64,000 bases of DNA, taken from Myrica gale. Its lineage: Eukaryota > Streptophyta > Magnoliopsida > Fagales > Myricaceae. The stretch is taken from positions 6,688,001 to 6,752,000 of the forward strand of contig OZ005602.1 of NCBI GenBank assembly GCA_963930655.1, given 5' to 3'. Below are positions 33,489 through 45,849 of the stretch, in pieces. Position numbers and translations under genes: made by a program. Each line of letters starts with the position of its first letter. Within the stretch, counting starts at the first letter, position 1. The notes beneath the pieces were generated by a model, which made no database searches, was not told the origin of the DNA, and saw only the letters and a list, made by a program, of their open reading frames with translations.

Positions 33489-34109
33489 GATCTTGGGGGT
33501 ACTAGTGCCGAAAGGATTATTGCACGAGTGGGGTTTCGGACTCTTGAGCTTGCTTAGTTGTAAGTTAATCCCGAGAAAAGCAGAAAGTGAGAAGAGAGAG
33601 ACGATTGTATTGGTCATTCTATACAAGATGTCCTTCACAGAATGCTCTCTTTATTTGTTTATGGCTTCCCCTATAGATGGTTTCAACGTGACAAAGGGTT
33701 CTAATAAACTTCAGTGTTTGGTTCTGTTTTGGTTTTGCTCAGTGTAGAATCTACAGCCAAAAATGGAGCCTGATCAAACGGCAATCTAAAACCTCTACCC
33801 CTTTGACACTGCAAAACTCAGAGATTGATCAAAAGAATAGACCTTTCTGTTCCTCTATGTTTTGATCTTTTTATAAATGCACATTTACGGGGCATATGAA
33901 TTCAGTTCTTCCTTTCCGAATCCTCGGCTGCAGGCCTGACGACAACTAGCCCTAACCATAAGGATAGATCAGGAAGTTCCAGATCGTGACAGCAACAATG
34001 CTAAACAATAAATGTTGCAGACCACTTATGCCAGCAAGATGGTTCTTGTAACCGATGCCACAATACAACCAAGCAGTAATCCGATTCTTCACCAACAAAA
34101 GAAAATTAA

Positions 34110-34470
34110 ACGTACGGGTTAAATATTTTACAAGCGAATCTTGAAACTTTGCACCTCAATCTATTATTTTTTATCTTATTGCACCCAACAACTAATGATT
34201 TCAGACACTTTATACCTTAAAATTTTTGATTAATTTGGATAAAAAATTACCATATTCTTTTGTGATTGTGCCTATTTTATAAGGGTAAAATCATATTTTA
34301 GAGACCAAAAAATAAATTTCCATTTAAACGGACAAATAAATTTTAACAGAAAGTACAAAGCACCTGAAATCAATAGTTAACAGATGCAATATAACAGAAA
34401 TAATAGATATGAATGAAAAGTTTCGAGACTTTCAAACTTTGAGGGTACAAAATGTATTGATCCCAAATTA
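34110..34470. repeat. Inverted-repeat element remnant
   Basis: Left text CGAATCTTGAAACTTTGCACC is mirrored on the right by AAAGTTTCGAGACTTTCAAAC-type sequence, and TTCAGACACTTTATACC by AAAGCACCTGAAATC. It resembles the TTTGCACCC-type elements at 28953 and 31527. Decayed and non-coding. Confidence 0.4.
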
Positions 34471-34785
34471 AAAATACATCAATTCCTCTTGGAGAGTTTC
34501 AGGATACTTGTTACAAAGATTTTCAAAGTTAATGCATTTGCTTGACCTAGGAAGTAGGACACGTATCATTTGAGACTTTGAACCATCCTCTTCCAAGCAG
34601 ACAAATGTAACCTTTTTAGTAGCATAAATAAATAAAAAGAAAAATGAGAGATACAATAAGGAAGGTTCAAATCCCAATTTCCTAACAAAAGTGATACTGA
34701 AATTATTCCTAATACTGAAGGAAGTAGCTCGTCAGCCTAACACTAATGACTAATGCACCATTATATACATAGCTGCACATACAAC

Positions 34786-37700
34786 TTACAATTTCTGTCC
34801 CTTCATTAACCTCCAAGTTTTTCTCTTTTTCTTCCACCTTAAAACTGCCATTTTTTTACAACTCCATTTCCGATATCTTTGTCGATCCTTCAACCAGCCA
34901 CAATAATCTTTCCCTTGCTTGCACTCGATGAAATCAGCTAGGTCATCGTAATCGGATGATTTTCGGGAGCCTTCTGATATGCAATTCAGGAAGATCTCCC
35001 CATTACAGGTTTCCACTGTTTCCTCCTCTGTGCCATCAATAGACTCCTTCATGTGATTGAGGATGGAGACATTCCCTGAGGTCTCCACTTGGTCATTTGG
35101 CGTTACTTGATGGAAGCTTCTTATAGAATCCATGCTAGAAAGAAGAAAAAAAAGTTCTGCCTTGAGAAAGAATCACAGTGAAAAAGATCTACACAACAGA
35201 CTGCTCCATTCGCTGTAAGACTGGAAAGGAATAAGCTAATAGCATATGGCAGTCTTTTTCACCACACAAAACTGAGGCTCTACTAGCTTCCCTACACAGA
35301 ATATTACTCGGATAAGTACCTTATCCGAGTATTAATAGTAACTACTATTGTGCTTAGATAGACAAATTTCCAGGAAACAACTTTCCACAAACTATGAGAC
35401 AGTTGGTAACTAAATATTTATAAAATTTGCAGAGTTTTCTATGCTATTAATGGGTTTATGTATCGTAAGATATACCAATTTGGATGCAGAAGGCAATTTT
35501 TAAGACATTAGAGGCATGAGCTCATAGAGTTGCATGCTCAAACTGATTATAAAACCCCATGCTCCAATGAAAAAGAGAATAGAATCTTGTACCTTAAGTA
35601 AAGCGTCTGGATGCTTTGAAATTTTGATGCAACTCTTTTACTGCATTTTGGGTTCACCGGCTGCATGTTCATAGTGCAAAAGCTTCAAGGCATGAAATAT
35701 TATGCAGAGTAAACTCAAGAAATTCGAATGGTGATGAAAAAAAATTAACCTCATGCACTTCATGATATTTTGAGGGAAAGGCTTCTGATCTTGTACCTAG
35801 CAATGAACTTAGTGCTACCAGATTACCCTCTTCAAAAGCAAATAGATTAAGCAGCGCCACCATTATAAATACACAGCCCTTCACTAAGAAATTGAGTCCA
35901 CTATTAAAACTTAAATATAGCAAGCCCGAAAAGTGCAAAATCATCCACTTGGACTCCTTATGCCTTGTTGGGTGATTTTTCATCGTGTCACACAACAATT
36001 GTTGAACTGGTAGACTGACATTGAATTCACGGAAAGAGTGAATTATACCCACAATAAAATCATATTCCTTACATGAAGAAGCATTATCCAAGGTTTTTAG
36101 GCATCCCAAATTCCCACCGTGCCTCAAACACCAAATGGCTTGTAGCAGTGAACTACTCATTAACTTCAAGATGGAAGCAAGAAGATAAAAATCTTGGGGA
36201 CTTGTCTTTCCCTTTTCATACAATACGTTATCACTGTCATCATCTGAAGAAGCTCTAAGTATTATCCAATCTACGACTGACAAAATATCATCTCTGCATA
36301 ATTCATCAAAAATATGTTGACTTTCTTTCATATACAGGACAGATCCAGCCACCAGGTCAGATTTTGTTCCAAAGAACCTAGTGAGTAAGTAAGAGTCCCA
36401 CAAGTCATCTGATTTTGAAACTGCATGATAAATCTTAGTTCTTGTAGCTTGATGAATACAAGAGTCAAAGTTCGGCAGACTTCTCCCACACATAAACGGA
36501 TCAATAGAAGCTTTAGATCCTATAGGATGACCCTCACTTTGCAACCTAGACATGTGCCTACTGTACAAGGTGACAGATCTTTCAAATGCTATGAGGTAGC
36601 TATCCATTAGTCTAGGTTCTGGCCTAAAATTCTTAGAAGACTTGCCAACACCTTCCGAAACCAATGCAATTAGATGCGCCTGGAACATCTTTGGTGCAGA
36701 AAGCATGACAGGGTTGAGAAGCAACGATATGGCTGAATTGAGGCTCAGTTCAGGAAATCTAAAATCCATGTTGTGCTGCCAAACTAATCTGTTAATGAAA
36801 TTATCAAATGCTCGCTCATCAGAAATTGATAGAACAAAATGAGCAGAAACCACCTCCAGCACACTTCCAATATCACTGTGACCAAAACGGCACATAAACA
36901 ACACTTCACTTTTGGAGGAAGCAGAATCAACTAACATAAGGTACTCTCTCAATGATCTATTGATTAGAAGCTCATCTGCCAAAACCTGAAGATAATATTT
37001 CCACACTAAGTTGTATATAGCTTAAACCAAGGAAATAAGGTACAGAAAGGCATGAGTAAAAAAATATAAAAGGTCTGGATGAACGTAATTTACTTTTGAA
37101 AAAGATCAGCCCTCCTATTAATTTTCCGTTTAAAATGATATCCTTCATGTTCAAAATTATGTGCCATGAAGATTTACAGCTAGCCAAGAAAAAAAGCCAG
37201 GACATTTGCAATTACCTGGCACACAACGTGAAAAGTATTATGCTCAGCAGGCTAAGAAGGTCTTAAAATCGCAACTCTCAGAGCACCAGCAACACCAACC
37301 TATAACTATCGACTTCTAGTTATAACCAGCCTAAGATGATAGAAAATCACGAGAAGAATTTCTCAAATGCATAGTTCAACCAATCAAACGATTCCTTGAT
37401 CCATCATGATACTTGAGATTACTATTACTATGTACTGGTAGAGACCTAACCAGGAACATCATGATAAAGACAATACAAGGTGAAACCTTGATCTTCGGAA
37501 TTTGTCATCCCACACTAAAAGTAAAGACGAGTAAGCAAAAAGAAAATTAAACAAGACAAGTATGTGTGGCGTAATATTTAAATAAAAGAAAAACCTTTGA
37601 ATATCTTTTACGGACAATTGTCATCAGACCTACGCAAAATGACGTCCCCAATAGATCAAGCCAAATTTAAAATACTCCTCGAAGGATATGTATAGCCATA

Positions 37701-38596
37701 AAAAGAATCGCAAAGACAAGAAAAAAATAGAATACCAGTTTCCATTTAATGTAATTTCAAACATAACCAACATTTAATTGTGTAGCATTAACACATGGAA
37801 ACAAATTATATGGGAAAAAAAATCAAAAAGTTGGAAATTACTGACAATTACCTCCAGCAATGAACATAGAAATGGACGATAAGGATCAGAAGGTTCCAAA
37901 AAATGCAAAGAAGCCGCAAAGTGCTCTGCAACGGAGGTTGAACAACCATTATCACCATCAACATACTCGCACTCGCGAGAAACCACCTTCTCAAAGCTTA
38001 CAGAATAACTCCTTTTCTCACTCTCCCCCTCCCTAACGTTTGAAGAAATTAGAGCCTTGAGTATCAGAAGCAAAACCCTGCCTTTTCCCAATAACAAGTT
38101 CTGATCATACGCAAGCAAATTCAAGATTACCAAACAACACCGTAAGAGCAGGATTAATTCTTCAAAAACTCCGGCACACATATCTGCGCCTGGTTCATCA
38201 CGTAAATAGGAGAAAAAGTGCTGGAATCTGCTATCGAGTTTTTTGAAGAGAATATCGGCGAGGCAATGTAGGTCTCCGGTATTCACTTCCACGTCCAAGT
38301 GAGGGAGATGATGTTGTTCAGGAGGAAGAGGATTAGACTCAACACCCATCGGTTCGCTTAAGGACAGGTGGAGCAGGAGGCAGTACATGGTTTTGAGAAG
38401 TGGCGGCTTTAAATCCTGAAATTTTATGAGTATTTAAGTAATTTCAGGCAAAAATATAAAAGAAATGGAAGAAAGGTGAACATTTTGGTACCTCTGGGGA
38501 CCGAATTTCGGATATCAGGGTTCGGAAGGAACGCGGAGGAGGAGATTCGGCTTGTTTGGAAAGGATACTGTGCTTCTTAACTCTTCTACGACCCAT
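34786..38596 (-). CDS. Plant-specific protein of unknown function, basic tail
   Basis: Five exons on the minus strand: 38596-38492, 38415-37852, 36985-35750, 35660-35593 and 35134-34786. All introns are GT-AG, all phases agree, and the product is 773 residues. It starts MGRRRVKKHS (basic, likely nuclear or nucleolar), then a long alpha-helical Leu-rich body (for example ELILLLRCCLVILNLL at about residue 110 and LMSSSLLQAIWCL at about 480), an acidic stretch near 680-710, and a strongly basic C-terminus with WLKDRQRYRKW and RWKKKRKTWRL. I recognise no enzymatic motif. It resembles a land-plant family I know only as a domain of unknown function (possibly DUF7812, not verified). The HEAT-like helical body and Lys/Arg-rich ends would fit a nucleolar scaffold, but that is inference. 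The first exon is the weakest part of the model, though its phase and ATG context fit. Confidence 0.75.
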
Positions 38597-38954
38597 CGCT
38601 GGCACTGCAAAGAATAGAACTGAAATTTCTTGGATTTGTTTACTTCCTTTACCCCTTCACGCCAGATAGATGTGTTTGGTTTGAGGGATTCGGATTCTCT
38701 GGCGGGAAAAACTGAGAGAAAGAGTTGCATGCGGACTTCTCGCCTTTCCCTGACCTGTCGATGACTGTTCTTGTTCATATTTCTTTTGCTTGACCTCCTC
38801 TTAACTTTCCGGCCTACCTACCTAATTTATCTTTTCCGATAAATATAAAATAGTGAATGTAATTTGCGTTAAAATCAATCAAATTAATTTTTCAAAATGT
38901 AAAATTGAAAATAATAAGGATTAACTTTATGTTGATCCCTTTATTAGTTTATTT

Positions 38955-39130
38955 TGTTGAAAGTAGGAGTCCCACATTGCTTAGCAATGTGGGGCATGTG
39001 AGAATTTTGGCTTATAAATAAGCCCTTCATGTAATGTTTTTAATATAAGTGAGTTAACACAATTAATCCAATTGAGTATTCTCCTAATGGATGTCTCACT
39101 TATCAAAGTTAAATATTTTTATTTCTAACA
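38955..39130. mobile_element. Short solo LTR (TRIM-like)
   Basis: The 176-bp segment starts TGTTGAAAGTAGGAGTCCC and ends TTTCTAACA, flanked by the perfect 5-bp duplication TATTT (38950-38954 and 39131-39135). The inner motif CCCACATTGCTTAGCAATGT is common in short plant LTRs, and TATAAATAA at 39015 would be the promoter. The small size suggests a terminal-repeat retrotransposon in miniature. Confidence 0.8.
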
Positions 39131-39864
39131 TATTTTGTACTTAACGCCTCCTCCCGGACTTTCGAGCTCCCCAATTTCGTGTTTTTTTCCCGGTCCCATC
39201 CTCATTTCTCGTTTTCCCCTGGCCCCCTACCCTATTTCGCATTTCCCACCTGGCCCTCGTCCCTATTAACCATTTCACGTTTTTTTCCCACAGGCCCAAC
39301 CCCCTAGCCCCCGTGTGAACAGAACCATTTCCCCCATGCCCCTCTGGCCTAAAAAAAACGATTATGTTTTGTTTTAAACCCCGACCCCTCCTCATGTTCT
39401 CTAAGTTTATTTATTTTAGATTTTATTACTTTGAATTTTAAATTCTCATCTTATCTTTTAACATGATCTTTAATTTTATTAATTTTGAAATTTGGCTATG
39501 CTTCATCTGTTCATACTAGGAAAAAAAATACTATAAAATTATTTTGTTAGTATTAACAGAGAGACCCATCCTCTGAAAACATAAAACAACAGCAAAGGAA
39601 ACAAAAGTAAAAACATGGGATCAAGCCAACTTTAATCCTTTACTTCAGATTACAACAAAGAGAGAATGTGGAGTCATGTCATGAGGAAGGAAAATATTCT
39701 CTAAACCAAAAATCAAATTCCACCAAAAGATCAGGCCACCAAACCAATAAGCAAGTCTAGATCTTATGCATAGAGACCTAGCTAAACAAACAAAATTCTG
39801 AGATAGACTAGATCTTCACTAAACCAGAAAATCCATGCAATTACTGCAGAACAGTTTAGGAAGA

Positions 39865-40094
39865 TTTTTTTCATGGAACTCCTGCATGACAAGTAATGTT
39901 AAAAATAAACGTATTCGTTCTGTAGCGGATCTCTTACAAGATCAATTCGGATTGGCTCTAGTTTGTTTAGAAAATATGATTAGAGGAACTATAGGCGGAG
40001 CAATTAGGCATAAATTGATACCGACTCCTCAGAATTTGGTAACTTCAACTCCATTAACAACCACTTATGAATCTTTTTTCGGATTACACCCAAT
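39865..40094 (+). pseudogene. rpoB: Nuclear copy of plastid rpoB (NUPT fragment)
   Basis: The translation contains [40 protein letters not shown] and YESFFGLHP, the conserved middle of the beta subunit of plastid-encoded RNA polymerase. Only about 75 residues are present; sequence on both sides is unrelated nuclear DNA, so this is a short plastid insert. Differences from the usual plastid text (LVCLEN for LVRLEN, GTIGGA for GTICGA) show it has drifted under nuclear mutation. It could not give a working subunit. Confidence 0.85.
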
Positions 40095-40419
40095 TAGCAT
40101 AAAATCCCTACCTCTGTTATCTAATGTCCAACATGATCATGCGTTTGGAAGTTTCCTAGTTAAATAATTGAAGCATATGGATTAAAAAACATAAATCAGT
40201 CTCTAGATTACTACTGTGACAGCAGAGATTGACTGTTGACATGGGAGTCCAGTATCACAAATAGTGGGACTTGGTAACGGTATCACAACTGTTCCAACCC
40301 AGATGTAACTTGGTTTGCTAACCAAATGCATTAATATAAATCTTACATTCTAAATGACTCTTGTTCAAGTACCCTACCATTTTCTGCTTTGAGATCAGTA
40401 TCACTGACATTAATTCTTT

Positions 40420-40970
40420 TCTCAGGGAAAACACGAACAGTTGGATGCTTCGATATTGTATCTTCTCAGAGAAGAAGCGAATTCCTTTCTCAGGTTAATC
40501 AGCTTCATAAGTTTCCCCTAACAAAGGATTGAATGGTTTACAGTGTCTACCTTCAGGGGAAGCGTATTCAGAAACTGCAAAAGCAGCAACATTCAGAACC
40601 CTCTGGAGTCTGTTCCCCTGATTACATATATTACACACGGGCACATGGAGAAAAGGGTCAAATCAAACAAACTGCTAAGCAGGAACCTGTCTTGATTCTA
40701 ATGAAGCATTTAATCACACTACACATGCAAAAAAAGTTCAGAAAAAAAGAAGCAACTAGCTTAGAACAGTACAGACCTTCCTCCTGAGTCAGCATTTTCC
40801 CCACATCAGAATGACTCTCAACTTCTCTATAATTATCCAGAAGATTCGAAACTATTTTTATAGAACCGCAACTACCAGTGGGTTCCATAAAATACTCCTG
40901 TGTCATGAAAGGACATTTCATCTCCATTGGACGCTTCCTCAAGCTCTTGTTTTTCAATATAATCGGATGA
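40420..40970 (-). pseudogene. Oxysterol-binding-protein-related (ORP) pseudogene
   Basis: On the minus strand 40640-40430 reads [20 protein letters not shown], then [15 protein letters not shown], an in-frame stop, and PEKGIRFFSEK, then a jump to RSIQL. These are the core blocks of the plant ORP lipid-binding domain. The essential HH motif that should follow SEK is deleted. Further upstream (40965-40790) a frameshifted piece gives DEMSFHDT and QEYFMEPTGSCGS, matching the acidic linker before the domain. Stop, frameshift and deletions make it non-functional. In intact relatives the protein moves sterols or phosphoinositides at membrane contacts. Confidence 0.75.
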
Positions 40971-42531
40971 TTATTGATTCAGTTGTGATGCATTCTATAA
41001 ATCGTAATGACAAGAAATATGTAGACATGCTAAGACAGGCAAAAATAAATCCATATATTGGAGCTCACGTAACACAGGAGTTTCAACACATTCTCCATGC
41101 AATTTCCGCAAGGGAAAATGACTTAATGATAAAGCCAAAATGTCCGGGCAAAATGAAATTTCAAGAGGGGAGATGATAAATCTTTGGATTAGTTTTAGCC
41201 CTGACAATTGAAATGCAAATACACAAAATTGGCTCCCATTGGTCATTTCCATCAAACAAGTCAAGGCCAAAGTTAAAAACCCAAAAGGAAATATTAAATA
41301 TTTTTGTTAAAGAAGAGAGAGAGAATATACAGAGCGCTCCATCAAAGAACAATCAAATTCCATACAGACCAATATCAGTGACTCAAAATTCAAATGTTTG
41401 AAATGATAAATTGGCATAGATCTTCAGTTATAGATGTAAAAACTCAATAAAGGTTATCTAGTATGAATAAAGGTCATTTCAATAAGGATCACACATAAGC
41501 TCTAAAGGGACATCCATGTAAACGTTATTTACTATATACAGTAGAACATCTGATAGAAAAATTGAAGATATTATTATTTGAATTATACCTCAATTTCAAT
41601 TAAATATTGCACGTATTGGACCATCCAATTAAAAGAGAGTCTGGCTTACACGTGAATGAGAGTGTTACAGAATATAATTTAAATAATAAAATCTTCATCT
41701 TCTAATCAGTTTAAATCAATTTAAGCTGACAGGAAGATGAATATTTTATTATTTGAATTATATTCTCTGCTAAGAACTTGCTCCTATCCATTCAAAAGCG
41801 TACAAGAGAAGTATATGGTTCAAGTGATCTGCTCGCAATCCTTTACAAGAATATTCTCGTTTATTCCTTAGTGTTTCGAACGACCATGTTTCGAACATAG
41901 TCCTCTTGCCAAAAGGTAAAATGGAGCCAAGTCTAATTCTCAAAGAGCACAACCAACGTCTGAAGCAAGATTTTTTGATGAGAGAAACAATTAGATCTGA
42001 GAACCGTGCATTCCCAAAGACAGCAACCAACTTTACGTTTGGATTAACAAATTTGATTTTCTGGAAAATTATTTTTATTCAATTTTAAATTGCTATTTTG
42101 AATTTCATTTTTTACTATTTTTATTTTAAGGTACTGCAATTTTGACACAAAATACATATATATATTTCATTATTAATAAAATGAAATGAAATATATTGAA
42201 CATACATTATTTAAAATACAAGAAACTACTGTTCAATTAATAATATAAACAAATTTTATGACTACAAAGAGAAATGGTAGCTTTTCTGGCCATTACTTCA
42301 TATGAGCTTTCTTCGCTTCTTTTCATTCTTTGTTTTATTTATTTTCGATTTTGTTCATCTTTTGTTTTTTTTATCGTTTTGGTAATTTTTTAGTAATTCC
42401 TCTACAAAAGATCAAAATATTCTCATAATTAAAACATTCTTCCAAATATAATTTATAACAATGATAAAATCAAAGAAACAAACACAAATTCGGAACATAA
42501 ATAAATATGATAAAATAAAAAAACAAATTAA

Positions 42532-42929
42532 GGGATAAATACATTTTGCCCCATTGTCTTTGGGGTCATTTACACTTTGCACCCCGATGTTTTATTTTTG
42601 ATACATTGGACCCATTATTTTTCACATTTTTACAATATGGACCACGTACCCAATTTGCCGTCTAAATTGACAGATTTCGTCAACACATACACCGGTCGTC
42701 GACCGCTATATGAAGCGGTCGATCGGCTCGTCATGCCTCTCACGTTACCTTTGTAGTGGTCGACCAGTTCACGTGTTGACGAAATCCGTCAATTTAGACG
42801 GCCAAATCAGGTACGGGGGTCCAGATTAGAAAAATGTGGAAGATAATGGGTCCAATGTATCAAAAATAAAACATCGGGGTGCAAAATATAAATGACCCTA
42901 AAGACAAGGTGGTAAAGTGTATTTATCCC
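42532..42929. mobile_element. Foldback MITE with ~170-bp inverted arms
   Basis: The left end GGGATAAATACATTTTGCCC pairs with the right end (reverse complement GGGATAAATACACTTTACC), and both arms match for about 170 bp, for example CACCCCGATGTTTTATTTTT on each side. The centre holds GGTCGTCGACCG. Long arms and short centre suit a Mutator-type MITE; the A-rich flanks show no clear duplication. Arm divergence is modest, so it is fairly young. Confidence 0.8.
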
Positions 42930-43140
42930 AAAAAAAACTAAGCAAAACATCAACTCATTGGAAAGTCTTCACTATAAGATGAGTAGAAGAGTGTTCTTAC
43001 AGCGAAATTTCAACAGCTCACTAAATAGATATTTTATGCTTTTGAATGCATGAATAGATATGAAAATTAGGACTATGTATTTCTTTATAGAGCAAAAACG
43101 ACAGCGTATTTAAACCCTCTCATATAATTTTAACACATAC

Positions 43141-43232
43141 CTTGTTGTATAAACTCCAGCGGCAAGTGCTGTCACTCCCCCAACAAATGCAAACAACTTA
43201 TCTTGATCTATTAGAATGGCTTCCGAACCCCC
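43141..43232 (-). pseudogene. Orphan ATAD3-like exon
   Basis: A 92-bp segment on the minus strand is framed by acceptor CTTTGCAG and donor GTATGTG and encodes GGSEAILIDQDKLFAFVGG then VTALAAGVYTTR. This matches the membrane-proximal segment of plant ATAD3-type mitochondrial AAA ATPases. No neighbouring ATAD3 exon was found on either side, so it is an isolated exon with intact splice signals, most likely a displaced gene fragment. Confidence 0.6.
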
Positions 43233-43516
43233 CTGCAAAGATAAAGAGGACTCAACACTAAGCCACACTTTTTCAAAGAAATAAATGAGGAAAGTGGATT
43301 AGGAAATTCCAGTTTTCCACAGGGAGAGGTCGGGTCACAACTATGACTTCAAAACTTATATGCAGTACTTTCTTTTTTCTAAGCATGTATTTGAAGTATT
43401 ATTTTTTTTAAGGCGAGAGGGGCAACCAACGTAGTAACCTTTTCTGGGCGTGATCATATGAGTACTTCTCTAGTACTGCAAAATGTCCTGTTTGAACCAT
43501 AGCCATTGAAGTACTC

Positions 43517-44478
43517 TTTTTTTTTTTTCTAAGTAAATGTGAAAATCATTTCACTGGAACAACAAGTACAATCGTGCTGCATACAATCAAGCCTCTAAGG
43601 TCATCAACAAGGAACAAGGGTATAGAACCCATAACAGCGAAGGGAAATGCCCGAAGGGCCATACATCGATCGGCCACGAAAGCCGGATTCTTGCTAGCCA
43701 TAAAGGCCGCATACATCAGGGTCAAGAGATCCATAAGTTTGAAGGGGGTCCATAGACCCGAACTAAACTCCTCCACAGACGGAGGATACAGACTCCAACA
43801 ACCCCAGAAACGCAACTGAAACAGCACCAATGCACGGGAGAGAACCACAGAGAGCCAAAACCTGCCAAGCAGCCACTGCAAGACGAAACCAGCCAGCCAG
43901 TTCGTTACAGCAAAGAGCCGCCTCAACAAGCAGGACACCGCGAGCTCCACCCCACCAAAATCCAGAGAAACGAAATTATTAGCAACAAAAACAAAGCTAA
44001 ACACACAACAACAACAACAACAACAAAATCCCAACTGCTGCCGTAAAAGCCACACAAAACAACCCAAAAACAACATAAATCTGGTGGGCGCGTGAGATCC
44101 ACGCGCGCGTGTGGACGCGCGTGAATCTTCACGCGCCGCCGCAGCAGTACCGGAGGGTAACGAAAAGCAGCGCCGGGAGCCGAGGAAGACGAAAGTGAAA
44201 CGCGTGGCCCCAACAGAACCTGCAACCAGCCAAGATCTAGCCAAATAGAGAGACGAAACCGAGAAGCAAAAACCACCGGAGATGGAGGGGAAAAGAGGGA
44301 GAAAAAGCCAAGGGTGAAGAACGTGGGAATAGCAGGAGAGGAGAGACGACGACGGGAGGAGCCGCAGCTCCTCCCGTCGCCGGAGGAGGGACACGGGTGT
44401 GGTCAGAGACGAAAGAAAGGAGGCTTAGAGAGAGGGCAAACTCTCTCTCTCTAAGGCCGAGGTTTTGTTTTGATAACT
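43517..44478 (-). mobile_element. Young LINE-type retroposed insertion
   Basis: The insert is flanked by a perfect 17-bp target duplication TAGCCATTGAAGTACTC (43500-43516 and 44479-44495) and, on the minus strand, ends in a poly-A tail (the T run at 43517-43529). Both are marks of target-primed reverse transcription. At 962 bp it is GC-rich with pyrimidine-rich 5' sequence and no endonuclease or reverse transcriptase, so it is an internally deleted LINE, a LINE-derived SINE or a retroposed transcript. A 282-codon minus-strand open frame (44394-43546), rich in Leu, Phe and a Cys run (from a GTT/TGT repeat), spans most of it; I take this as incidental. Confidence 0.75.
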
Positions 44479-45329
44479 TAGCCATTGAAGTACTCATTTT
44501 ATCCTAGTTTGCACAAAACTACCGCTAAAAAACAGTAATAATTAATAAGTTGAAACTGCATTGAAATCTTTGGATAACTTAACAAACTGTGTTATAACAG
44601 ATCAACTATCTAAGTAAGAAAGATCATGTTTTTTGATTTCTAATGAATGAAGTAAGGGAGGAATTTCCAAGTGACAAAAGAAAAATGATTTTTTTAAAGA
44701 AAATAATAAATTTAAATTTAAAAATAATTCTATAATAATAATTGACAAAAATTTTAAATTGTACAAGGGAAATGCTTTATCTTAGGGACATTCACTACGA
44801 ACCAAAGGAAATAGTTTCTAAACAAAAAAAAATATTGATAAAAAGTGGAAGGACTTCATTAATTTAACCCATTTGAAAAAAAGTAAATAAAGAAGAAGAA
44901 ATAAAGAGCTTTGACTCGTTATATTGGGTAGCTTGTCTTCAAAATACGGGCCTTATGGGCCCAATATACTCCACGATGGCAGGCTTGGGCCTCAGCTTCA
45001 AAGTGAAAGTTTAAGGTAGGTCCTAATTGAAATGAATGGAGCACGGATTTTAAGCCTTTGGGCCTGGTGGGTTTTGTTTTAAAGAAGCAGTACTGCTTGG
45101 GCTCTCTCCTTTAATTTGTATGCATAGTTGACATGAGTACTCCCTTCTATACTTTTTCAGTTCTTTTCCCCTCCCCTTTCCATTCAAACTAAATATTCTA
45201 ATAAGTGAAACCTCCCAACTCGATTAATTGGTAACCATATAAATCAATTCCATATAGATAGAAATCTCAAATAAGAAAATGAGGCAGGATTTATACCCAT
45301 AGTGTATTTGCTTTGCATTGCACCAACGA

Positions 45330-45840
45330 CTAATGAGGTATTCAAAAGTTGCAATTGGGTCATTGAAGTAACAAATTAGTCATTTAGCTCCTTGAGGTAA
45401 TAATTTCGAGAAAATGAGACCCTTCGTCTACCTCCGTTAACAATAAATGTTGACATATCAAATTAATACTATGTTAATCCAATCAAATTATGCTCAAGTG
45501 CCCAATCTAAATGTGTCAGCCCACAAATGCCATGTTAGCGCTGACCCAATCAACCACTTACGCCACGTCATTGCCACATCAGTCAAGCTTACAAGATACA
45601 AAAAAAAACACTTATGTTTTTCTCTTTACCCTTCCCACGAACACATCCCATATTCTTCTCTCAAAATCCGAAACTTAGTAGAATCCCAACATATCAATAT
45701 TTTCCCTTAACGGCAAGGGACAGACGGAAGGACCTTTTTCTTCTAAAATCATTATTTCATAGAGGTAAATGACTAATTTGTTGACTCAAGACTCCATTAC
45801 AACTTTTGAATAACTCAGTGAGTGCAATTTTACCTATATT
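45330..45840. mobile_element. Terminal-inverted-repeat element, Mutator-like
   Basis: Left sequence with GGTATTCAAAAGTTGCAATTG and AACAAATTAGTCATTTAG pairs with the right side, whose reverse complement reads GTTATTCAAAAGTTGTAATG and AACAAATTAGTCATTTAC, giving arms of about 80 bp. The interior has no recognisable gene. Ends and duplication are undefined. Confidence 0.55.
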
Positions 45841-45849
45841 TTTTGGGCG

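Noticed and set aside
43546..44394. The 282-codon minus-strand frame as a gene
   Set aside because: It lies within a retroposed insert, has no recognised domain, and its Leu/Cys/Phe-rich make-up follows from GC- and T-rich sequence. Kept as part of the mobile element and as a finding.
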